Assembly: GCF_000759535.1 (NCBI RefSeq)
Contig: NZ_CP009455.1
Span: 3,844,001 to 3,908,000 of the forward strand
Length of the DNA stretch: 64,000 bases
Origin: Pseudomonas cremoricolorata
GTDB taxonomy: Bacteria > Pseudomonadota > Gammaproteobacteria > Pseudomonadales > Pseudomonadaceae
Direction: 5' to 3'
This document shows positions 16,686 through 24,748 of the stretch, one piece after another. Position 1 is the first letter of the stretch. The number at the start of each line of letters is the position of its first letter. The notes beneath the pieces are model-generated. The model did no database searches and had not been told where the DNA came from. It saw only the letters and a list, made by a program, of their open reading frames with translations. The position numbers and the translations under genes were made by a program.

Positions 16686-19600
16686 TCAATACGGCTGAGT
16701 GCCGCTTAGCGCCTCGATTGCGTCGATCAGGTCGTCATAGCTGACCGGTTTATTGAGATGGCGGTCGAAGCCCGATTGCTTGGACTTGTACTGGTCAGCA
16801 CTGGCACCGTAGCCAGTCAAGGCGATGGCGGGCGTGTAGCGAAGATGGGCCAAGCTACGCAGGGCCTTGATCAGTTCATGACCGTCCATGCCTGGCATGC
16901 CGATGTCCGAAAGAATCACCTCGTAACGACCTTCCCCTGCGGCAGCCAGCGCGCGCCGTGGATCGCTGAAGGCCGTGACTTCGGCATTTTCCATTTCCAG
17001 CAATTGCTGCATCACATCCAGTACATCGGGTGAGTCATCCACCAGCAGCACGTGGATGCCACTGAGGCGGCCCTGGACACTGACATCCGTACCCAGCGCC
17101 GAGGTTGGTTGGTTACCGTCGCAGCGCGGCAGACGCACAGTGAAGGTGCAACCCTGGCCCAGCCCCGGCGAGCTGGCGCGCACGCTGCCGCCGTGGGCTT
17201 CGACCAGTTGGCGCACCAGCGACAGACCGATGCCCAGGCCTTCGCGGTTGGGTGAAGCCTGGGTGGGCGCGGCCTGGCTGAACAGCTCGAAGATGTTCTC
17301 CAGGCTTTCCGGGTCCAGACCCACGCCGTGGTCGATCACCTGCAATTGTGCCCAGCCATCCTCGCTGCTCAGCTCCAGGCGAATTTCGCTGTCGGCCGGG
17401 CTGAACTTCAGTGCGTTGTTCAGCAGGTTCCAGACGATCTGCTCGAGCCGCGTGCTGTCGCCTTCGATATACAGCGAGGTTTCGTCCTGTGGCAGGCCGA
17501 GGGTCACCGTGCAGCCACGCTGCTCGCTGACCACCACGTTGTGGATGCCGCGCAGGGCGGCGGCCAGATCGACTGGCTGGGTCTTGAGCTTGAGCTTGCC
17601 GGTACGAATGCGCGCAACATCGAGCAGGTCATCGATGATCCGCGCCTGGCTGGCCACCGCATCACAAATGATGCTCACGGCCTTGTTTGCTGCGCTGCTG
17701 CTTTTGACCAGCGGCGAACGGCGGAGAATTTCCGCGTTGAGCTGAATCAGGTTGAGCGGGTGCTTGAGTTCGTGGGACATGATGGCGAAGAACTCGTCCT
17801 TCATGTGGCTGGTGCTCTGCGACTCGGCCAGTTGCTTGGTCTGCTCGTCGTGCAGGCGCTTGTGCCCGGTGAGGTCACGGGCGATCTTGACGAAGCCGCG
17901 CAGGCTGCCGGCCAGACGCGTGACTTCGCCGCTGCAGTAGAAGCGGCTGCCGTCCTTGCGTACGTGCCAACGCTCGTCCTGACCTCGACCACGCAACTGG
18001 GCGTCGTGCAACTCCTGCTCGGGCACCCCGGCGCGGCGGTCGTCCTGGGTGAAGATCAGCCCATAGTGACGGCCGATCACTTCTTCCTTGGCATGGCCGA
18101 AGATCAATCCGGCGCCGGTGTTCCAGTCCGTGATGGTGCCGTTCTCGTCGAGCAGGATGATGGCGAAGTCGTGGGTGCTTTCAGCGACCAGGCGCATGCG
18201 TTCTTCGCCTAAGCGCAGGCTTTCTTCGGCAGCGCGGCTCTGGCTGATGTCGATGAAGGTCAGCACTGTGCCGTCGATGTGCTGCTCGCTGGAGCGGTAG
18301 GGCAGCAATCGCGCCAGGTACCAGCGCTGATTGCGCCCGCCGACCTCACGCTCGATGGTGGCTTCGCGCTCGACCACGGCGCGCGCGTCGTCAGCCAGCT
18401 CGGGGTATTCGAGGCGGTGGGTGATGTCGAGCAGTGAGCGGCCGGTATCCACTGGCAGCATGCTGAAGATGTCGGTCGCGCGCGGGGTGAACCAGCGTAT
18501 ATGCAGGTTGCGGTCGACGAACACCGTGGCGATGTCGGTTGAGGCGATCAGGTTGCTCAGGTAGTCGTTGACCTTGTCGGTTTCCTCAACCTTGGTCTTG
18601 AGTTCGTAATTGACCGTGAGCAGTTCTTCGTTGATCGACTGCAGCTCTTCCTTGCTGGTTTCCAGCTCTTCGCTGGCCGAGCGCAGTTCCTCGTTGATCG
18701 CCTGCATTTCCTCGTTGGAGGCGGTGAGCTCTTCGCTGGAGATTTCCGACTGCTCGATGGTTTCCTGCAACTGCAGGCGCGTACGCTGCAGTTCGCTTTC
18801 CAGGTTGGCGAGGATCATGTCGTCGGTCTGCTGGATGCCGGTGGCCACCGGCACCGGGCGATCCGGCTCGCGCTCTTCGAACACCACCAGCAGGCATTCG
18901 CTGCCGCTGGGTTCGTCCAGGTGTGGCTGGGCGAGGATATCGATCTGGCTGCTGTCCAGGGTCACCGAGCGCGAGGTGATCGCCTGGCCGCTGTGCTGGG
19001 CGTGCAGCAGGGTGCTGCGCAGCGCCGGGCGCAGCGGCGGCAAGACCAGGTTGAGCAGGTTGCGGCTCAGCTCTCCTCCGATGTGCCGCAGGAAACGCCC
19101 GACACCTTCGCTCATGTGCAGGATGTTGCCATCGACATCGACGATCAGGCTGGGCGGAGTGCGGCGGGCGAGGGCGCGGTGGTGGATTTCCGCGTACGAC
19201 AGTTTGCGCCCAGGGCGGGCCTTGGCCTTGGCCGGCTCTGCCGTGGTTAGGGTGTCGTTGGGGGCCTGCAACTGGCTGGAGCGCCGCCCGCGGCTTTCCA
19301 CCTGCAGCGCGCGGAAGATGCGGTTGCGTTTGTCGACCGCGGTGAACAGTTCGCTGGCGACATCGGCCGATTCCGAGCTGCCCAGGAACAGGTAACCGCC
19401 CGGACGCAGCGCGAAGTGGAACATGCGCAGGATTTCCCGCTGTACGTCGCGATCCAGGTAGATCAGCAGGTTGCGGCACACCACCAGATCGAGCTGCGAG
19501 AATGGCGGGTCGGACAGCAGGTTGTGGCGGGCGAACAGCACCTTCTCGCGCACCTCCTTGCGCACCCGCAGGTGGTGGTCTTCCTTGACGAAGAACTGCC

Positions 19601-20813
19601 GCACCCTTGCCGGGGCCACGTCGGTAACGATCGCTTCCTGGTACAGACCGGCGCGGCCCATGGCGATGGCGCGCTCGTCGAGGTCGGTGGCGAACACCTG
19701 CAGTTTCGCGCTGCGTTGCTCCAGCGCCAGCTGCTCGATCATCAGCATGGCCAGGCTGTAGGCTTCTTCGCCTGACGAGCAGCCTGCCGACCAGATGCGT
19801 ACTTCGCGCTGGGTACGCTCGTCGCCGGTATCGCTGACCAACGCTGGCAGCACATGGCGTTCCAGCGCCTCGAAGGCATCACGGTCACGGAAGAAATTGG
19901 TCACGCCAATCAGCATGTCGGCCAGCAGCGCTTGGGACTCCTCAGGGTGGCTTTCCAGATAGGCGAGGTAGGCGGCCAGGTCGATCTGCCCGGTGACATG
20001 CAGGCGCCGCTCAAGGCGACGCAATACCGTGGCGCGCTTGTAGTGCTGAAAGTCGTGGCCGGTGCTGTTGTGCAACTGCGCAAGGATGGCATCGAGCTGC
20101 GGCTCGGCGCGCTCCGGGTCGCCGGCTTCATGACCTAGCGGCGGTGGCCGCAGGTCGTCGTCGATTTCCGGCAGGCGCACGTTGCGTGCGGTTTGCCAGA
20201 TTTCCACCAGGCGCGCGGGTAATTGCGCTACCGGCAGCACGACATCGACCATGCCGGTTTCCAGGGCCGCGCGGGGCATGGCGTCGTATTCGGCATCGTC
20301 CGGGGCCTGGACGAAGGTCACACCGCCTTGCTCCTTGACCCGGGTCAGGCCCACGGCGCCATCGCCGCCGGTGCCGGACAGCACCACGCAGAATGCGTGC
20401 TCTTGATGGACGTCAGCCAGTTCGCGGAAGAACAGATCGATGGCCACGCGCTCGCCATTGCGCCGCTGCGCAGGGCGCACGCGCAGGTAACCATCGTTGG
20501 TCGACAGGCGGTTGGCCGGTGAGATGACGTAGACGTGGTTGGCCTGGATCGGCACCGACTCGCTGACCTGCAGCACTTTCATCGAGGTGTGCGCCTGAAT
20601 CAGCCGGTCTGCTTCGCTTTCATGGGTAGGTGACAGGTGCAGGACGACGACGAAGGCCATGCCTGTGTTGTCGGGCATGTGCTTGAAGAACGTGCTCAGC
20701 GCCCCCAGGCCACCGGCCGAGGCGCCGATGCCCACCACGGGGAAGTCCAAGTGGCTGGGGAGCAGCTCAGGATTCTTGGGACCCGCGACAGCCGGTTTCG
20801 AAGTGGACGTCAT
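16686..20813 (-). CDS. CheB-CheR-PAS-histidine kinase-receiver hybrid protein
   Basis: Encodes 1375 residues, with domains in this order. A CheB methylesterase-like domain (about 20-200) has Ser in GIGASAGGLGAL, His in LHLSPTHES and Asp in SGTGGDGAVGL. A CheR methyltransferase domain (about 235-500) has IWSAGCSSGEEAYSLAML and VVCRNLLIYLD. A long Glu/Ser coiled coil (about 665-745, ASNEEMQAINEEL) is followed by two PAS domains (about 750-990). A HisKA domain (phospho-His in MSHELKHPLN) and a HATPase domain (GLGIGLSLVRQLVEAHGG) lead to a C-terminal receiver (VLLVDDSPDV, phospho-Asp in VILSDIGMPGMDG). All the catalytic residues look intact. There is no membrane helix and no chemoreceptor nearby. 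Such fusions are thought to act in signalling outside classical chemotaxis. Confidence 0.9.
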   Translation of the reverse strand: MTSTSKPAVAGPKNPELLPSHLDFPVVGIGASAGGLGALSTFFKHMPDNTGMAFVVVLHLSPTHESEADRLIQAHTSMKVLQVSESVPIQANHVYVISPANRLSTNDGYLRVRPAQRRNGERVAIDLFFRELADVHQEHAFCVVLSGTGGDGAVGLTRVKEQGGVTFVQAPDDAEYDAMPRAALETGMVDVVLPVAQLPARLVEIWQTARNVRLPEIDDDLRPPPLGHEAGDPERAEPQLDAILAQLHNSTGHDFQHYKRATVLRRLERRLHVTGQIDLAAYLAYLESHPEESQALLADMLIGVTNFFRDRDAFEALERHVLPALVSDTGDERTQREVRIWSAGCSSGEEAYSLAMLMIEQLALEQRSAKLQVFATDLDERAIAMGRAGLYQEAIVTDVAPARVRQFFVKEDHHLRVRKEVREKVLFARHNLLSDPPFSQLDLVVCRNLLIYLDRDVQREILRMFHFALRPGGYLFLGSSESADVASELFTAVDKRNRIFRALQVESRGRRSSQLQAPNDTLTTAEPAKAKARPGRKLSYAEIHHRALARRTPPSLIVDVDGNILHMSEGVGRFLRHIGGELSRNLLNLVLPPLRPALRSTLLHAQHSGQAITSRSVTLDSSQIDILAQPHLDEPSGSECLLVVFEEREPDRPVPVATGIQQTDDMILANLESELQRTRLQLQETIEQSEISSEELTASNEEMQAINEELRSASEELETSKEELQSINEELLTVNYELKTKVEETDKVNDYLSNLIASTDIATVFVDRNLHIRWFTPRATDIFSMLPVDTGRSLLDITHRLEYPELADDARAVVEREATIEREVGGRNQRWYLARLLPYRSSEQHIDGTVLTFIDISQSRAAEESLRLGEERMRLVAESTHDFAIILLDENGTITDWNTGAGLIFGHAKEEVIGRHYGLIFTQDDRRAGVPEQELHDAQLRGRGQDERWHVRKDGSRFYCSGEVTRLAGSLRGFVKIARDLTGHKRLHDEQTKQLAESQSTSHMKDEFFAIMSHELKHPLNLIQLNAEILRRSPLVKSSSAANKAVSIICDAVASQARIIDDLLDVARIRTGKLKLKTQPVDLAAALRGIHNVVVSEQRGCTVTLGLPQDETSLYIEGDSTRLEQIVWNLLNNALKFSPADSEIRLELSSEDGWAQLQVIDHGVGLDPESLENIFELFSQAAPTQASPNREGLGIGLSLVRQLVEAHGGSVRASSPGLGQGCTFTVRLPRCDGNQPTSALGTDVSVQGRLSGIHVLLVDDSPDVLDVMQQLLEMENAEVTAFSDPRRALAAAGEGRYEVILSDIGMPGMDGHELIKALRSLAHLRYTPAIALTGYGASADQYKSKQSGFDRHLNKPVSYDDLIDAIEALSGTQPY

Positions 20814-20874
20814 CTACTGCGCCTTGTGCAAACCTGAGTGGCCCATGGAAACGTTGCCGGGCAGTGGGACCGGA

Positions 20875-20903
20875 ATTATAAGCTGCTACCGGGCCAGCGA
20901 CGA
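20875..20903 (-). promoter_or_regulatory. Candidate promoter of the hybrid kinase gene
   Basis: On the minus strand a perfect TATAAT -10 element (20880-20875) lies about 60 bases before the kinase ATG at 20813. The -35 side (TCGTCG at 20903-20898, 17-base spacer) is poor, so an activator or an extended -10 may be needed. Confidence 0.35.
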
Positions 20904-21137
20904 GAGGCAACGACAGGTGTTGAGCATTATTGTTCAACCGCGTATGGCCACGGCCCGTTGGTCGGTTCAGCCCCTGCGGCGCTCAGACTATGTACGGGGT
21001 TCCTTCACCTGGGCCATCAACATCCACCCTCGAACGCGCAGCGCGGGCCGGGCAGAAGGGTGGGCGCAGCAGCCACCGTCGCGTACGTGAACAGTAACCG
21101 AGCACGCAATTCCCAGGCCTTTGCTAGGCTGAGTCAA
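20904..21137. other. Divergent intergenic stretch
   Basis: Part of the 383-base gap between the hybrid kinase and the alcohol dehydrogenase. I see no supportable reading frame, RNA gene or strong repeat beyond the elements listed separately. Confidence 0.4.
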
Positions 21138-21177
21138 GGCCCCATGAGGTATCTGCATGCAGGGGTCTTTTCTTTTT
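21138..21177 (+). terminator. Weak hairpin with T-tract in the adh leader
   Basis: GGCCCC (21138-21143) can pair with GGGGTC (21162-21167, one G-U pair) around a TGCATGCA-containing loop, followed by TTTTCTTTTT. It ends about 20 bases before the ATG of the dehydrogenase, so it could be an attenuator or the end of an upstream short transcript. The stem is short. Confidence 0.3.
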
Positions 21178-21196
21178 CGCCTGAAGGAGAAGCACC

Positions 21197-22369
21197 ATGC
21201 TTGCATTGACGTATCAGGGGGCTGGAGAGGTGAAAGTGCTGTCGGTGCCCGACCCGGTCATCGAACAGGATGACGATGTGCTGGTACGGGTCAGACTCAG
21301 CGGCATCTGCGGATCGGACCTGCATCTGTACCACGACAAGATTCCCAGCGTGCGCAAGGGCGATATCCTCGGTCACGAATTCATGGGGACGGTGGTCAAG
21401 GTCGGCAGCGCAGTGACGGCGGTCGCCGAGGGCGACCGCGTGGTGGTGCCGTTCATCATTGCCTGTGGCGAGTGCTTTTTCTGCAAGCAAGAACAATACG
21501 CCGCCTGCGAAACCACTAATCCCACCTCAGCGGTAATCTCCGGCGAGCACGCTACCCGCAGCGGCGCAGCGCTGTTTGGCTACGGACACCTGTACGGTGG
21601 CGTACCGGGCGGCCAGGCCGAATACGTACGCGTGCCAAAAGGCAACATAAATGCCTTCAAAGTGCCAGACGACATCAGTGATGAAGCCGCGTTGCTGCTC
21701 TCGGACACCCTGCCCACCGCCTGGCAGGCGATCAAGAACGCCAAGGTCGACAAGGGCAGTTCAGTTGCGATCTTCGGGGCCGGTCCGGTAGGCCTGCTGG
21801 CTGCGGAAATAGCGCAGATGCTAGGCGCCACGCAGATTTTCCTGGTCGATGAGTACAGTTACCGCCTGAAGTTCGCGGCTGAGACCTATGGCGTTATTCC
21901 CGTGAATTTCTACCACGATAACGACCCCGCGCGGACCATCGTCAACGCCACTGTCGACCAGCGCGGCGTCGATGCCGTGATTGACGCGGTTGGATTCGAG
22001 GCCAGCGGCACCACGGTCGAAGCAGTAATGAACATGTTCGGGTTCGAAGGCAGCAGCGGTAAAGCCTTGCGCCAGTGCATCGAAGCCGTACGGCGCGGCG
22101 GGGTGGTCAGCGTGGCGGGCATGTACTCAGGGCTGATGCACAGTTTGCAACTGGGCGCTGCATTCGACAAAGGCTTGTCGTTCCACATGGGCAAGACCCA
22201 TGTGCATGCCTACCTGCCCGAACTCTGTAAGCATCTGCAGGCAGGCAGCCTGCGTCCAGAGCGACTGATCACCCATCGGCTATCTCTGAACGAGGCAGTA
22301 CAAGGCTACGAAATGTACGACGAAAAACGCCCAGGATGCTGCAAGGTCATCCTCACACTGGATAGCTGA
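21197..22369 (+). CDS. Zinc-dependent alcohol dehydrogenase (FdhA-like)
   Basis: Encodes 390 residues of the medium-chain dehydrogenase family. Catalytic zinc ligands are seen in GICGSDLHLYHD and GHEFMGTV, the structural zinc loop is CGECFFCKQEQYAAC, and the NAD-binding fold is marked by VAIFGAGPVGLLAAEIAQ. The length and the insert around GGVPGGQAEYVRVP are closest to glutathione-independent formaldehyde-type dehydrogenases of pseudomonads, but substrate choice cannot be read from sequence. AAGGAGAAGCACC precedes the ATG. It is transcribed alone. Confidence 0.85.
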   Translation: MLALTYQGAGEVKVLSVPDPVIEQDDDVLVRVRLSGICGSDLHLYHDKIPSVRKGDILGHEFMGTVVKVGSAVTAVAEGDRVVVPFIIACGECFFCKQEQYAACETTNPTSAVISGEHATRSGAALFGYGHLYGGVPGGQAEYVRVPKGNINAFKVPDDISDEAALLLSDTLPTAWQAIKNAKVDKGSSVAIFGAGPVGLLAAEIAQMLGATQIFLVDEYSYRLKFAAETYGVIPVNFYHDNDPARTIVNATVDQRGVDAVIDAVGFEASGTTVEAVMNMFGFEGSSGKALRQCIEAVRRGGVVSVAGMYSGLMHSLQLGAAFDKGLSFHMGKTHVHAYLPELCKHLQAGSLRPERLITHRLSLNEAVQGYEMYDEKRPGCCKVILTLDS

Positions 22370-22509
22370 CTACCTACAACGATTACCCGGCGGCTCGCTT
22401 GGCCAACTGCCAACGGGCCGCTCGCGCCAGTACGTCGATAATCTTTTGAATTTTCCTGCCCCCGATCACTCAACCCTTAGTCATCCATGGAGAAGAGGAG
22501 GGCCTTTCG

Positions 22510-22833
22510 ATGCCAGCTCCACAGCTTTACATCATCGATTACCGCCTGCACGACCAACTGCGCAGCTTCATTATCCGTCTGGAGCGCATGGACAATGCCG
22601 AAGCCTGGCATTGGGCCAGTTGCGATGCCGGTATCGGCATCATTCCCAAGTTCGGACGCGAAAAGATCAGGAAGGTCAGTCGGCCCATGGCCGAGCGCTA
22701 CGGCATCACCGATGTACGCTGGAGGCTATCTGGCACTCGGGAAAACCCAGTCGGCCCGACAGGGCAGACCCAGCACGGACGCAGCGGTGGTGAAGATGTG
22801 TCGAATGCCGGTGAAACAGCGGTGATCGCCTGA
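22510..22833 (+). CDS. Small pseudomonad protein, DUF6555-like
   Basis: Encodes 107 residues. The core (FIIRLERMDNAEAWHWASC, then IGIIPKFGREKI and SRPMAERYGITDVRW) matches a small conserved Pseudomonas family that I recall as DUF6555; the label is from memory. About 30 polar residues after the core may be a variable tail. GAGGAGG stands eight bases before the ATG. No function is known. A strong terminator follows at 22896. Confidence 0.65.
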   Translation: MPAPQLYIIDYRLHDQLRSFIIRLERMDNAEAWHWASCDAGIGIIPKFGREKIRKVSRPMAERYGITDVRWRLSGTRENPVGPTGQTQHGRSGGEDVSNAGETAVIA

Positions 22834-22895
22834 ACCAGAAGTCTGCGCAACAAACCGCAGCAGTACCCCAATTCAGATGATCTATCAACAACCCT

Positions 22896-22947
22896 TAAGT
22901 TAACTCGACTAAATATTCATTTAGTCGAGTTAACTTATTGTTTTTAT
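22896..22947 (+). terminator. Long perfect rho-independent terminator
   Basis: A 19-bp perfect stem (arms 22896-22914 and 22919-22937, containing GTTAACTCGACTAAAT) closes a four-base loop ATTC and is followed by TTGTTTTTATT. It is strikingly AT-rich for this genome. It ends the DUF6555-like gene and would also work partly in reverse. Confidence 0.85.
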
Positions 22948-23078
22948 TATGGTTTAAGAAGTAGGGCGCTCAAGCCCTGATTCTGACCAGACTTTCATCA
23001 CCCATCAACCTCATGGCTTGCCGGCCGTAGAACGGTTCGGCCACTATGGGCTCCTCACTCAGCGTAAGGAACCTTCCC

Positions 23079-23483
23079 ATGCCCATCTACCTGGCCGCCG
23101 AGAGTGAATGGCTCCCCGGCACCGAACTGGTCATCGAAGGCCCCGCAGCCCAAGGCCCGTATGCAGCCGTATTCGAAGATGACGGTGAAACTGGCTACTT
23201 CTACGCCCTGGACAGCAGCAAAGACGACAACCCTATTCAGGACGCCTTGCACGTGTATAACGTGCAAGACATTTCCGACCGCGAAAAAGCCTCGACGGTA
23301 CGCATCGGCTGGTCCCAGGACCACCTCAAAGCCGTTCTGCTGATCAACGACTATCCCCACGCCGTATTCGATTTCCACAGCAAGCGCGGCTACTGCCGCA
23401 GCAGCTTTCCACGGGCGACCGGTAATGGGTGGTCTAAAGAAGGCCATGACTGGAGCGACGAAGCCTTGCAATTGTTCGCCTGA
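23079..23483 (+). CDS. DUF2251-like protein
   Basis: Encodes 134 residues beginning MPIYLAAESEWLPG; AAGGAA lies nine bases before this ATG, and an earlier ATG at 23046 lacks a site. GPYAAVFEDDGETGYFYALD and AVLLINDYPHAVFDF resemble the DUF2251 family of immunity-like or stress-linked small proteins. No signal peptide or membrane segment is seen. The function is unknown. A 10-bp GC hairpin follows its stop (23498-23529). Confidence 0.65.
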   Translation: MPIYLAAESEWLPGTELVIEGPAAQGPYAAVFEDDGETGYFYALDSSKDDNPIQDALHVYNVQDISDREKASTVRIGWSQDHLKAVLLINDYPHAVFDFHSKRGYCRSSFPRATGNGWSKEGHDWSDEALQLFA

Positions 23484-23497
23484 ACCCCCGTCAAACA

Positions 23498-23529
23498 GCG
23501 CCGGGCGCCACCAGCCCAACGCCCGGCGC
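23498..23529. terminator. GC-rich hairpin after the DUF2251-like gene
   Basis: Perfect arms GCGCCGGGCG (23498-23507) and CGCCCGGCGC (23520-23529) with a 12-base loop. No T-run follows, so it may be a weak terminator or a message-stabilising stem in front of the next gene. Confidence 0.45.
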
Positions 23530-23552
23530 ACTGATTTCAAGGCAACCCACGT

Positions 23553-23918
23553 ATGGATACGGACATCAAACGCCAGCTCCTGAACCTGGAACGCGAACTG
23601 CTTCAACCGCAAACCCGCCGCGACCCACGCAAACTCGATCAACTCCTGGCTGACACTTTCATCGAGTTCACAGCCAGCGGATCGACCTGCAACAAACCCC
23701 AAGCCATCAACGCGCTACACAGCGAAACCCCCAACGAACGCATTCTTGAAAACTTCCACCTGCAAGTGCTTACGCCTGACGTTGCCGTTGCGACGTATCG
23801 CTGTGTTCAGCGCGATGAGCACGGTGCGATGGTGACGTCGCTGCGCAGTTCGGTTTGGCGGTTGGGGGTGGTCGGGTGGCAGATGGTGTTTCATCAGGGG
23901 ACGCGGGTTGATCGATGA
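23553..23918 (+). CDS. DUF4440 / NTF2-like protein
   Basis: Encodes 121 residues with the cystatin/NTF2-like fold of DUF4440 proteins: LLNLERELL, LDQLLADTFIEFTASG, LQVLTPDVAVATYRC and the closing VWRLGVVGWQMVFHQGTRV. No catalytic residues can be assigned. The last gene before the dif site; codons near its 3' end are unusually G-rich. Confidence 0.7.
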   Translation: MDTDIKRQLLNLERELLQPQTRRDPRKLDQLLADTFIEFTASGSTCNKPQAINALHSETPNERILENFHLQVLTPDVAVATYRCVQRDEHGAMVTSLRSSVWRLGVVGWQMVFHQGTRVDR

Positions 23919-23992
23919 TGGTTTGGGGGGATGGGATTGCGAGCTGGGGGTGTTTCGATGTCTGGGAGTTGGGTGAGTTGGGATTATGTGAG

Positions 23993-24020
23993 GGTGCGCA
24001 TAATGTGTATTATGTTAAAT
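23993..24020 (+). other. dif: Chromosome dimer resolution site dif
   Basis: Twenty-eight bases match E. coli dif except for one. The XerC arm is GGTGCGCATAA (23993-24003), the central region TGTGTA (24004-24009; TGTATA in E. coli), and the XerD arm TTATGTTAAAT (24010-24020), both arms identical to E. coli. XerCD recombines this site under FtsK control to split chromosome dimers, so the window probably contains the replication terminus. The sequence just to the left is strongly G-rich on the plus strand. A dif-like site used by an integrating element is the alternative; I saw no second copy in the window. Confidence 0.88.
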
Positions 24021-24139
24021 ATGGTGTAAGTGTCAGACTCTTCGTGCTCGATCGTTAATGGCCTTCTGCCCAGCAGGCCATGTGTAACCCCCACTGGTTA
24101 ATCGGAAAACATTCCACACTAACCAGTTAGGTAGCTTAC
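24021..24139. other. Non-coding stretch next to dif with inverted repeats
   Basis: Holds two inverted repeats: ATGGCCT / AGGCCAT (24058-24064 and 24075-24081) and ACTGGTTA / TAACCAGT (24093-24100 and 24120-24127). They may be remnants of insertion-sequence ends. No gene is seen. Confidence 0.4.
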
Positions 24140-24280
24140 ATGACGACAGCGTTGGCCGAGCAGGACATCGGCCGTTACCTCATGCTGCCGTACAACTGGT
24201 CAGGGCCACATCAGCACAACGGCTTCGTGCGACCGGCGTTGGCGGAAGAAAAACTCAATTCTGTGTCCGGGAATTGTTGA
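24140..24280 (+). pseudogene. IS3-family transposase C-terminal remnant
   Basis: A 46-codon frame whose end, DIGRYLMLPYNWSGPHQHNG followed by ALAEEKLNSVSGNC, resembles the closing residues of IS3-family OrfB transposases (YN..RPH..NG...P..AEE.L). Only this tail survives; the catalytic DDE region is absent. It lies about 120 bases right of dif. Confidence 0.55.
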
Positions 24281-24547
24281 GCACTACATTGCTCCGTCAC
24301 TGCGAGAATTTCAGCGCAGCATCAGGAGACAATCGGTAAGACCGCAGGTTGGAGGACGCACTGCAAGCATTGGCGGAAGCGCTACGCATTCATTTGGCTA
24401 CCAATCCCGACTAGATCACCCTCACCTCCTGTCTGCATTAGCAAATCAACTGAGCTCAAAACCTGATTCCGCTCCCACTCAATGCCGGCGTCAAAGTGCG
24501 CTCGACCTGCTTCGAGTGGGCTACGGAAAGTAGAGCCTATTGATTCA
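24281..24547. other. Unassigned debris between two gene remnants
   Basis: On the plus strand a short frame DRRLEDALQALAEALRIHL ending NPD and a stop (24414) looks like the helical tail of a lost gene, but is too short to name. No other gene is supported. Confidence 0.3.
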
Positions 24548-24733
24548 TCATTCGCTGGAACGACCAATCGCAACCATCGCCAGGAAGTCGGACTCACCAA
24601 CGATCCGGATCTCCTGCCCAGCCTCATTCAGTTCCTCGGCTTTCAGATGCTTGCTGCTTTTCTCTTTGCCCCCAAGCCGACTGATATCTTGACCACCGAC
24701 GACCAGTATCGTGGTCTTTCGGCTCACCGTGTT
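24548..24733 (-). pseudogene. C-terminal BRCT-domain fragment
   Basis: The minus strand encodes VSRKTTILVVGGQDISRLGG, KSSKHLKAEELNEAG and IRIVGESDFLAM before a stop at 24548. This is the second half of a BRCT domain (strand, Lys-rich helix, then the GESDF end) as found at the C-terminus of bacterial exonuclease-like or ligase-like proteins. Homology begins abruptly at about 24733. Everything upstream of it is missing and is replaced by the beginning of a helicase fragment on the other strand. Confidence 0.6.
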
Positions 24734-24748
24734 GGAAGAGTGGTTTTG

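Noticed and set aside
24482..24748. N-terminal 90 codons of the helicase frame
   Set aside because: They are the exact complement of the BRCT fragment and have no helicase motif, so they are not part of the original protein.
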